6,967 nt of DNA from the NCBI GenBank assembly GCA_005779525.1, contig SXIZ01000213.1, forward strand, positions 1 to 6,967, given 5' to 3'. The position numbers were made by a program, and so were the translations under genes. Each line of letters begins with the position of its first letter. Within the stretch, counting starts at the first letter, position 1. The DNA is from Methylococcaceae bacterium (lineage in GTDB: Bacteria > Pseudomonadota > Gammaproteobacteria > Methylococcales > Methylomonadaceae). This document shows, piece by piece, positions 1 through 5,087 of the stretch. The notes beneath the pieces are model-generated. The model saw only the letters and a program-made list of their open reading frames with translations, ran no database searches and had not been told where the DNA came from.

Positions 1-646
1 TAAAGTGCCGTTGGCTTGGAAATGAAATAGCGCGTCGGTTGCGGAAAGCCATAGACTGCCGTCTGGACTTAAGGAAAATCCCAGCAATTTAGCCTCGGAG
101 GCTAGCTTGATGCTAAATTGTGTCAGAAGACTCCCTTGGGTAGTGAAGTGTTGCACATCACGATCCGTCATCACCCAAAGACTGCCATCCGCGGCAATAC
201 TGAGATCGGTCAGCGATGAGCGGCCATCTATCTTCTGGGGAATGCTAAAACTATTAATGAATTTCCCATCGGTGGCATAATGATTGACAATAATGGCAAA
301 GGTTTCAGGATCGCCAGTGACTACAATACCCCAGACACTACCATCATTTGCGACCGCGATGTCCGCCAATTTGGCTTTAAAGTTAGCAATAAAACTACCA
401 TCCGCTTTAAAGTGTTGCATATCCACTACTGTTATCAGATGTCCAAATACTGCCATCGTGCGCCGTTGCTATGCTATTAAGCCAAAGAAATACCGAGGCT
501 TGCTCTTGGCGGGGAAGTGAGAACTCAAGTTGGTAATCCCGAGCTGCGTTAATCGCAAGCGCTGGATTTGAGCCTGATATTAACAGGCTAATCAAATATA
601 TCGCTGCCAGAAAGTTTCTGCATTTAAGTAATTTTGCATGTTCCAT
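1..646 (-). pseudogene. Secreted beta-propeller-like protein with DGS-[ILV]-W repeats, frameshifted and cut by the window edge
   Basis: The start at 646 has a GGAG Shine-Dalgarno at 655-658, 8 nt upstream. It opens with a Sec signal peptide (hydrophobic core AAIYLISLLI, cleavage near ALA at about residue 31). The first frame ends at 407, but the same type of protein continues without a stop in another frame from about 423 to position 1. DGSIW lies before the junction and DGSVW, DGSLW and DGSLW lie after it, with VQHF-like strands ahead of the blades. This spacing of roughly 40-50 residues resembles NHL/SMP-30 or sensor-type propeller repeats. Joining the frames requires skipping one base near 421-430, so an extra base (mutation or sequencing error) is the simplest explanation. 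The protein is probably periplasmic and its ligand is unknown. The 3' end is outside the window. I am confident of the repeats and moderately sure it is one broken gene. Confidence 0.75.
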
Positions 647-714
647 GGGGAAAGCTCCGTTTTTTTCGCTAATGGTGACGTACTATCTAGACTGTTAATT
701 GCTAAGCCATTGGT

Positions 715-927
715 TTATTTATTATCATTTCTGTGCAATAACTTATCGCGTTCATAGGCATAGCGATGATACCCAATGGATTGCTCGCTTAGCTTTGCCT
801 CTGCTGACGGGTGCACGAGTGCTTCTCTCAAACTTAAGCCATCGTAGAGGTTGTTATAGATACTGCCAGTATGAGTGCAGGCGGTTAGTCCAACGACGCA
901 TAGGATAATAATGGGTTTTAAATACAT
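715..927 (-). CDS. Small lipoprotein of about 70 residues, unknown function
   Basis: I chose the ATG at 927 over an in-frame ATG at 975. A purine-rich AAAGGGGGG run at 932-940 sits just upstream, and only the shorter form gives a compact lipoprotein signal: MYLK, a hydrophobic stretch, then lipobox Leu14-Thr15-Ala16-Cys17. The mature chain of about 54 residues is polar and carries a GLSLREALVHPSAEA segment and a charged C-terminus ending in NDNK. Ser at +3 and Thr at +2 after the lipidated Cys do not suggest inner-membrane retention, so outer-membrane anchoring is likely. It lies 47 nt downstream of another lipoprotein gene in the same orientation and 68 nt upstream of the propeller gene, consistent with co-transcription. 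I do not recognise a named family. Confidence 0.75.
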   Translation of the reverse strand: MYLKPIIILCVVGLTACTHTGSIYNNLYDGLSLREALVHPSAEAKLSEQSIGYHRYAYERDKLLHRNDNK

Positions 928-974
928 GATGCCCCCCTTTCTAAGGCCAATAAGCATGAAGTTATTTTTTGGCA

Positions 975-1340
975 TTATTTAAAAGAACTCTGAATAATAA
1001 AGCCCATATGAGGCGTGGGAAGCGTAATCACAATTTGTTCACTATTGGATTTTTCAATCACATAGCCATCAAATATGCGTTCCTGCCCGCCCAGCAAATT
1101 GCCATACACTTGGACGTTCTCATTCACAGCAAGGTCTAAATTTTTATGCTTTGCAAGCTGAGCTCTCACATAGATGGCGCTAGATTGATCCTTTAGCATA
1201 AATCCAGTGGCATCCAGTAGCGTAATATCTCCCTTAATAATACTTACCGGAGGTAAGCCTAAATTATTAATAGGGGTAATACTTGCGCAACCCGTCAGCA
1301 TGGCAATAACAGCTGATATTCCTAGAGTGAGTATATTCAT
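975..1340 (-). CDS. Lipoprotein of 121 residues, possibly OB-fold-like
   Basis: The start at 1340 is supported by AAGGA at 1350-1354 with 9-nt spacing. It places a lipobox at Leu15-Thr16-Gly17-Cys18. A longer in-frame start at 1406 exists, but it lacks a good ribosome site and would bury the lipobox more than 20 residues further in. The short form has no Lys or Arg before the hydrophobic core, which is unusual for a signal peptide and leaves some doubt about the start. The mature part looks all-beta: alternating strands around residues 33-62 (IIKGDITLLDATGFML and IYVRAQL) and 74-108 (ENVQVYGNLLGG, IFDGYVIEK). This resembles small OB-fold periplasmic proteins, but that is an inference from pattern only. 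The gene is 110 nt from the upstream gene and 47 nt from the downstream lipoprotein. Confidence 0.75.
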   Translation of the reverse strand: MNILTLGISAVIAMLTGCASITPINNLGLPPVSIIKGDITLLDATGFMLKDQSSAIYVRAQLAKHKNLDLAVNENVQVYGNLLGGQERIFDGYVIEKSNSEQIVITLPTPHMGFIIQSSFK

Positions 1341-1349
1341 TGTGATTTT

Positions 1350-1354
1350 TCCTT
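1350..1354 (-). promoter_or_regulatory. Ribosome binding site that decides the 1340 start
   Basis: The minus strand reads AAGGA here, 9 nt before the ATG at 1340. No comparable site precedes the alternative in-frame ATG at 1406, so this favours the 121-residue lipoprotein. Confidence 0.6.
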
Positions 1355-1402
1355 TTGGTATTTCCAGATATTGAATGTCGGTGCGTGTCCGCATAACTAA
1401 AT

Positions 1403-1440
1403 GCAATAAATAATAAGCTGATATGATTAAATTTTATTGC
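1403..1440. repeat. AT-rich inverted repeat between two exported-protein genes
   Basis: GCAATAAA at 1403-1410 is the perfect reverse complement of TTTATTGC at 1433-1440. Inside it, TAAT and ATTA can extend the pairing. It lies just downstream of the stop at 1451 and upstream of the lipoprotein start at 1340. It could be an mRNA 3'-end hairpin or an operator, but it is AT-rich with no T-tract, so the role is open. Confidence 0.35.
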
Positions 1441-1450
1441 GCATCGCTGA

Positions 1451-1891
1451 CTAAAACCCAGCGCGTATTTTAAAAACACTGTCTTTAGTTACGTTATTTC
1501 CTGCCGCATCAAAAATCACCACCAAATACTTAAGACCTCCATCCCAGGTGTAACGACTCGTATTACCGTCAGCAACAGTGAGTGAGGGTGTATAGGTGCA
1601 GCCGATAATTTGTTTAACTTGGCCTAAACTCATGCCTTGGGTGATCGCGTTAAAGTGTTCCAGACTCAGATTGCCATCCGAACAACTCGCAGTGACCTCG
1701 CCATACGCTTGACTACTCCCGATCTTAAGGACGTCAATTGCATTGAGCTTGACCTGAACATCGTTAAATTGGGTGTCGTTGACCACGACGGCATCGAGTT
1801 TGAGCAAGCCCGTGGCAGGATCGTAAGTGTTCACCGCCCAAACCTTGCAATTTAAGAACATCAGAAATATTACCCAGCATTTTTTCAGCAT
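1451..1891 (-). CDS. Secreted protein with a BamE/SmpA-like (DUF3862-type) C-terminal domain
   Basis: The 146-residue protein starts at 1891 behind GGAG (1898-1901) with 6-nt spacing. The signal peptide is MLKK plus a hydrophobic core, cleaved around VWA-V (residue 19). Residues 24-49 form a beta-rich segment (DPATGLLKLDAVVV then FNDVQVKL) that recurs in modified form in the gene upstream. Residues 79-135 carry the signature of BamE/SmpA and DUF3862 domains: HFNAITQGMSLGQVKQIIGC, then YTWDGGL and VVIFDAAGNNVTK. Such domains mediate protein-protein contacts in the cell envelope. Cys70 and Cys98 could form a disulfide in the periplasm. There is no lipobox, although residue 15 is a Cys inside the signal peptide. 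The gene sits in a run of exported-protein genes. The domain call is from memory of the family pattern; the overall role is unknown. Confidence 0.8.
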   Translation of the reverse strand: MLKKCWVIFLMFLNCKVWAVNTYDPATGLLKLDAVVVNDTQFNDVQVKLNAIDVLKIGSSQAYGEVTASCSDGNLSLEHFNAITQGMSLGQVKQIIGCTYTPSLTVADGNTSRYTWDGGLKYLVVIFDAAGNNVTKDSVFKIRAGF

Positions 1892-2058
1892 TTTTTACTC
1901 CGTAAATTTAAGATTTATGCACAAGCAACTTGACCGCCACAGATTGAATAAGGCGTTTACGTACACCATTGTTGCAGCATAGAGGAGACTGCAAAATACG
2001 AAGCTAAGGCCCGGCAGCACTATGCATATTTCTTACCCAGGTCAAAATTTAAATCCAT

Positions 2059-2072
2059 TGCGAGCACTCGCA
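2059..2072. repeat. Short GC-rich palindrome after the exported-protein gene
   Basis: TGCGAGCACTCGCA pairs TGCGA with TCGCA around a 4-nt loop. On the minus strand it starts 7 nt after the stop of the gene ending at 2080 and is followed by an AT-rich stretch (ATGGATTTAAATTTT). It could be a weak terminator or a dyad operator. The stem is only 5 bp (6 bp with a 2-nt loop), so this is tentative. Confidence 0.3.
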
Positions 2073-2079
2073 TAACTCT

Positions 2080-2591
2080 TTACTGATTATCTTTAGGCAA
2101 CTCAAAATACTGAGTAACATTATTGACATTCACTGTATAGCGGCCTTTAGGCAGCCCATAAACATCCAATGCAACTTTTGTGGTAAATGGCTCGATGACC
2201 GCCGCACAAGCAACTAAGGTTTGCAGCTGAATTTGATTTACGGCTAAGGTAAATTGATTGCCATCACGTTGGCTAAAGATTTCACCTAAGCGATAACATT
2301 TAGAAGGTAAATAACCCGAAATTTTCACCTGTACCTGAACAGGTACAGTAGGCAGTGACAGCAACTCAACAGCTGCAACCAAAGCCGGATTAGCATCGGC
2401 GTATTTTTGTAAATCCCAACGACCATCGGCCGCCATTTAAATTGTAGATTTTGAAATTGCGCAATTTTTCCTGCATAATCTACCCGCGGTAGGGTGAGTA
2501 TGTTATTCTCGAAAACAGGTGCAGTGCTGTCTGCCTGTAGAGGAAGATCATACAACACTAAGATCATAAAAAATAATATGCTTGCGTGCAT
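2080..2591 (-). pseudogene. Secreted protein of about 170 residues with a conserved beta domain, interrupted by a frameshift
   Basis: The start at 2591 has a strong AAGGAG (2601-2606), 9 nt upstream. The signal peptide is short (cleavage near LQA-DS, residue 20). Residues 21-52 read in the first frame (NNILTLPRV...FQNLQFK). At about 2436 the sense shifts to a second frame that continues AADGRWDLQKYADA and ends at 2080. The combined protein matches a secreted-domain pattern I recall from many bacterial hypothetical proteins: LTLPxV, DGRW, GYLPxxC, RDGNxF, a second Cys, PF, LDVxGLPxGxYTVxVNxV. The two cysteines (SKCYRLG and LVACAAV) may form a disulfide. Re-joining needs one added base at the TTTAAA run (2436-2441), so a one-base deletion or sequencing error is likely. 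No family name or function is known to me. It is the first of five same-strand exported-protein genes. Confidence 0.75.
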
Positions 2592-2750
2592 TTTGCTTTT
2601 CTCCTTGGCAATTTGACGCTATAAAAAATTGCACTGCCCCACATTGAACTTTTCAAATCAGCAGCATGGACTCTTTAGCCAGCAATATAGTTTGGAAAAC
2701 CAGGGACTGTTGACTAGGCGAATGCATTCTAAAACGTCTTAACAACCCAG

Positions 2751-2779
2751 TTAAGCGCTTTTCTGCCAAGCGCTATAAT
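2751..2779 (+). promoter_or_regulatory. Candidate sigma-70 promoter for the two-component operon
   Basis: A perfect TATAAT -10 lies at 2774-2779, with TTAAGC at 2751-2756 as a weak -35 at 17-bp spacing. Transcription would start near 2786, about 70 nt before the kinase start. The poor -35 suggests activator dependence. This is inference from motifs only. Confidence 0.5.
2753..2774 (+). promoter_or_regulatory. Direct repeat AAGCGCT overlapping the promoter, possible operator
   Basis: AAGCGCT occurs at 2753-2759 and again at 2768-2774, 15 bp apart start to start, and its AGCGCT core is itself palindromic. The two copies touch the -35 and -10 elements, a position where a bound regulator would block or reshape initiation. 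The regulator is unknown. Confidence 0.35.
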
Positions 2780-2790
2780 CTTGAGATAAA

Positions 2791-2825
2791 CGTCAAAATT
2801 ATCTGCCAACGGCAAATATTTGACG
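2791..2825 (+). promoter_or_regulatory. Nested inverted repeat in the predicted leader of the kinase mRNA
   Basis: CGTCAAA (2791-2797) is the reverse complement of TTTGACG (2819-2825). Between them TGCC-AAC-GGCA (2804-2814) forms a smaller hairpin, and CAAATATTTG (2813-2822) is a perfect palindrome. It begins just after the predicted transcription start and ends about 23 nt before the AGGGA ribosome site. It could be a DNA operator or an RNA stem affecting translation. Confidence 0.4.
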
Positions 2826-2855
2826 ACGAATGACATTTAATAGACTTAGGGAACT

Positions 2856-3965
2856 ATGGATAATATTCCCATGAAAACTACGACTGAAAGTCCAAGCCAA
2901 TTCGCAACACAAGATCCCTGTGGCGCCATGCAGGCGGCATTTCGCCTGAATATCGTGTACTGGGTTTGCATGTTTTTAGCAGACAGCCTGTTAGGCTATT
3001 TCATCCATATCGACCCACTGGAATCGGCACCGTTAAAACTGGTGTTATTCAGCATCAGTGCCATGATGACTTACCTGATGGCCAGCCTATTATTTCGTCT
3101 GCGGCATAAGCTGTCATTTTTACTGAAGGCTTTATTATGTTTTCTGATGGCCGCGGTAGCGGCCCCGATCTACACAACTCTCGATTTCATAAATTATGTC
3201 ATCTGCCAATATCCCAAGCCTGTAGCGTTTGACCCGACGTATTCTGGTTATACCTTAATTGAGGGCGCCGCCATGATGTTTGGCTGGAGTTGTTTATTCG
3301 TCGCGGTATTGGATAATTTTGAGGTCGTGGAACGCGAGCGACAATTGGCAGAAGTGCGCAGAGAAGCCTTAAATGCGCAAATGCAGGCTCTGCGCTATCA
3401 AATTAATCCGCATTTTCTGTTCAACACCCTGAACTCAATCGCAGGCTTAATTGAAGAAGGCGCATCTACCCGCGCCGAACGCATGGTACTTTCGCTCTCT
3501 AACTTTATGCGCAGAACACTAGTCTTAGATCCCATGCAAGACGTTTCTCTCGGTGCTGAAATTGCGTTGCAAGAAGAATATTTAGCCATAGAGCGTGAAC
3601 GCTTTTCCGACCGCATGACTTTTATGATCGATGTCCCGCTGGAAATTTTGAATGCGCGCGTCCCGAGCTTAATCCTGCAACCTCTCATTGAAAATGCCGT
3701 GAAACATGGCGTGGGCGCGAGCAGCAGTCGGGTTGAAATCACGCTTAAAGCCTACCGAGAGGATAAGCGCTTATACCTTATCGTGGAAAACGATATTCCA
3801 CCCGCAGGTATCACTAAAAATCAACCCATCGGTATGCAGGTAGGTTTACAGAATGTGGCTAAACGGCTGGCTGCCCGCTTTCAAACAGAAGGGCATTTTG
3901 CTGCGGGGGTGGTGGCTGAACAGCGTTTCCGCGCAACGATTACTATCCCTTGGAGCTCAGTATGA
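2856..3965 (+). CDS. LytS/AlgZ-type sensor histidine kinase (membrane, PF06580 class)
   Basis: This is an inner-membrane kinase that phosphorylates the response regulator encoded next. Hydrophobic helices lie at about residues 31-50, 59-80, 87-106 and 133-152, giving a four-helix sensor with no sizeable periplasmic domain. A charged coiled linker follows (about 155-180). The His_kinase motif QINPHFLFNTLNSI contains the presumed phospho-acceptor His186. The ATP site shows the N box LQPLIENAVKHG (Asn280), ENDIPP (about 311-316, in place of the usual DNG box) and GLQNVAKRL (330-338) as G2 box. At 369 residues it is full length. The start at 2856 has AGGGA only 3-4 nt upstream; an in-frame ATG at 2871 is an alternative without a better site. 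It overlaps the regulator gene by 4 nt (ATGA). The signal sensed cannot be told from sequence. Confidence 0.93.
   Translation: MDNIPMKTTTESPSQFATQDPCGAMQAAFRLNIVYWVCMFLADSLLGYFIHIDPLESAPLKLVLFSISAMMTYLMASLLFRLRHKLSFLLKALLCFLMAAVAAPIYTTLDFINYVICQYPKPVAFDPTYSGYTLIEGAAMMFGWSCLFVAVLDNFEVVERERQLAEVRREALNAQMQALRYQINPHFLFNTLNSIAGLIEEGASTRAERMVLSLSNFMRRTLVLDPMQDVSLGAEIALQEEYLAIERERFSDRMTFMIDVPLEILNARVPSLILQPLIENAVKHGVGASSSRVEITLKAYREDKRLYLIVENDIPPAGITKNQPIGMQVGLQNVAKRLAARFQTEGHFAAGVVAEQRFRATITIPWSSV
3952..3955 (+). promoter_or_regulatory. Ribosome binding site for the response regulator inside the kinase gene
   Basis: GGAG lies 6 nt before the ATG at 3962, within the last codons of the kinase. It favours this start over the in-frame ATG at 3950, which would place the site inside the coding region, and implies translational coupling. 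Confidence 0.6.
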
Positions 3966-4741
3966 CAGACTTTACGGTACTGATAGCCGATGATGAACCT
4001 CTTGCCAGACGCAGGCTGATGCGTTTAGTGGCGAAAATTGACTGGGTTAAACGCACTGAAACTGCGGCCGATGTAGACGAAACCTGTCGGTTAGCCAACG
4101 AAATACAACCCGATATTCTTCTGTTAGATATTCAAATGCCGGGTGGTAGTGGTTTTGATGTCTTAGAGCGACTCGCACCGGATATTCCGGTTGTCATTTT
4201 CGTCACGGCTTTCGATCATTACGCCTTACGTGCTTTTGAGGCTAACGCAGTGGATTATGTTACCAAACCAATAGAGCCCGGACGCTTCAATTTAGCCATG
4301 GAACGCGCCCGTTTGGGCTCGAATGCGCGATTACACGCTGATCAACTCGCGGAGCTGCAAGAAACTATTGCCGCGCTCAAACACGCTCTCAATGTTCAAA
4401 CTCAGTGGGCCAAGGAATTTTGGCTAAAGGTCAGAGGCGATTATGTGCGTATTGAGGTAGAGAAAATAATCAGATTGCAGGCTGACCGAGATTATGTGCG
4501 CATCTACACACTTGATGGAGAATACCTGCACCACGAAAGTCTCAGATCGCTCCAACAACAACTGGATCCGGCAGAATTTATGCGTATCCACCGCAGCAGC
4601 ATAGTGCGCCGCAACAGGATTGTGCGTATCAAGCAGGTAGCTTTTGCTCCGCAAATCGCCATGCTTAACGACGGCTCAGAAGTACGTATCGGTAGAACCT
4701 ATGCCGCTGTTGTCAGAGCCAGCCTGACGCGCAATCAATAA
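3962..4741 (+). CDS. LytTR-family response regulator (AlgR/LytR type)
   Basis: This cytoplasmic DNA-binding partner of the upstream kinase has 259 residues, the normal family length. The receiver domain (about 4-118) has the acidic pair Asp10-Asp11, phospho-acceptor Asp56 in LLLDIQMPG, Thr82 in FVTAF, and Lys102 in VTKPIEP. A helical linker spans about 120-148. The LytTR DNA-binding domain (about 152-257) contains the hallmark DRDYVRIY, HESLRSL and FMRIHRSSIVRRNRI motifs. The start at 3962 is supported by GGAG at 3952-3955 and by the ATGA overlap with the kinase stop, which indicates translational coupling. No key residue is missing. The closest well-known relatives are AlgR and LytR, but the target genes here are unknown, so I give no gene symbol. 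Confidence 0.94.
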   Translation: MTDFTVLIADDEPLARRRLMRLVAKIDWVKRTETAADVDETCRLANEIQPDILLLDIQMPGGSGFDVLERLAPDIPVVIFVTAFDHYALRAFEANAVDYVTKPIEPGRFNLAMERARLGSNARLHADQLAELQETIAALKHALNVQTQWAKEFWLKVRGDYVRIEVEKIIRLQADRDYVRIYTLDGEYLHHESLRSLQQQLDPAEFMRIHRSSIVRRNRIVRIKQVAFAPQIAMLNDGSEVRIGRTYAAVVRASLTRNQ

Positions 4742-4772
4742 ACCTAGAAAAAGCAGTTGAAAGCCTGTAACA

Positions 4773-4800
4773 CCGTTCGTGCTGAGCCAGTCGAAGCATG
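4773..4800 (+). repeat. 28-nt repeat unit, copy 1
   Basis: The unit starts CCGTTCGTGCTGAGC and ends TCGAAGCATG. It forms the distal stem and loop of the first large hairpin. It is one base shorter than copy 2 and differs in the few bases between these two conserved blocks. A very similar sequence is, from memory, dispersed in many proteobacterial genomes. Confidence 0.8.
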
Positions 4801-4848
4801 GACGGTGTACAGGCTTTCACCCGATGGGTGAGTCCTATAAATCCCGCT

Positions 4849-4877
4849 CATGCTTCGACACTGCTCAGCACGAACGG
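4849..4877 (-). repeat. 29-nt repeat unit, copy 2, inverted
   Basis: On the minus strand it reads CCGTTCGTGCTGAGC, then AGTG, then TCGAAGCATG, so both end blocks match copy 1 exactly. It forms the distal part of the third hairpin. The inverted pair is the arrangement typical of BIME-like elements. Confidence 0.8.
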
Positions 4878-4907
4878 AATTTATAGGACTCAACTGCTCT
4901 TTCAAGG

Positions 4908-5087
4908 ATAAACAGCTTGCCAAACTTTGCAGAAAGATTGATCGCGTGTTCTATGCGGCAGCAAAAGTTTGCAGTGAAAATTTATCTGAAGTTGCCAGTC
5001 TCCAAATCGAGCGACGCCCCTAGATGGCTATAAGCTGAAAAGTCAGAATAGCCACCCTACACCGATTTGCTCACCAGCGACCCGCCC
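4908..5087. other. Intergenic remainder without a gene
   Basis: I see no credible coding region or RNA gene here. It holds two weak inverted repeats: CAAACTTTGC (4921-4930) against GCAAAAGTTTG (4961-4971, one bulge), and the small stem-loop at 5026-5053. Confidence 0.5.
5026..5053 (-). terminator. Weak stem-loop beyond the peroxidase stop, possible terminator
   Basis: GGCTAT (5026-5031) pairs with ATAGCC (5048-5053), and CTGA (5035-5038) with TCAG (5043-5046) inside it. It lies about 35 nt past the stop of the minus-strand gene. There is no T-tract, so intrinsic termination is doubtful. Confidence 0.25.

Larger units (their letters stand above)
4743..4907. repeat. Cloverleaf-like composite palindromic element between convergent genes
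   Basis: Nearly all bases can pair. The outer stem is 4743-4760 with 4890-4907 (18 nt, two mismatches). Inside lie three abutting hairpins. The first, 4759-4818, has a stem of about 24 bp with one bulged A, some wobble pairs and an 11-nt loop. The second, 4818-4830, is CACCC-GAT-GGGTG. The third, 4830-4891, has 13 perfect bp followed by an interrupted stem. Adjacent stems share only one or two bases. The element begins 2 nt after the response regulator stop and lies before the end of the convergent peroxidase gene. It resembles a REP/BIME or MITE insertion and could act as a bidirectional mRNA 3'-end structure. No transposase is present and no clear target duplication is visible. Confidence 0.8.

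Noticed and set aside
280..520. Two overlapping plus-strand open frames
   Set aside because: They lie opposite the DGS-W repeat gene, lack ribosome sites and have no sensible protein features.
699..908. Plus-strand open frame of 69 codons
   Set aside because: It is antisense to the lipoprotein gene, which has a clear lipobox and ribosome site.
1637..1855. Plus-strand open frame of 72 codons
   Set aside because: It is antisense to the BamE-like gene and shows no motif or ribosome site.
2436..2441. Programmed -1 ribosomal frameshift at TTTAAA
   Set aside because: In the zero frame the codons are TTT AAA preceded by A, which is not an X-XXY-YYZ heptamer, and no strong downstream stem is obvious.
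2592..2660. Sigma-70 promoter for the gene starting at 2591
   Set aside because: TTCAAT and TTTATA on the minus strand are 17 bp apart but both match consensus poorly, so I did not list it.
3398..3742. Minus-strand frame of 114 codons inside the kinase gene
   Set aside because: It is a shadow of the conserved kinase catalytic region; no start signal or family resemblance.
4743..4907. CRISPR array or tRNA
   Set aside because: The two repeat copies are inverted, not direct, with no regular spacers. The cloverleaf shape lacks tRNA hallmarks such as GGTTCGAATCC and an acceptor CCA, and its arms are far too long.
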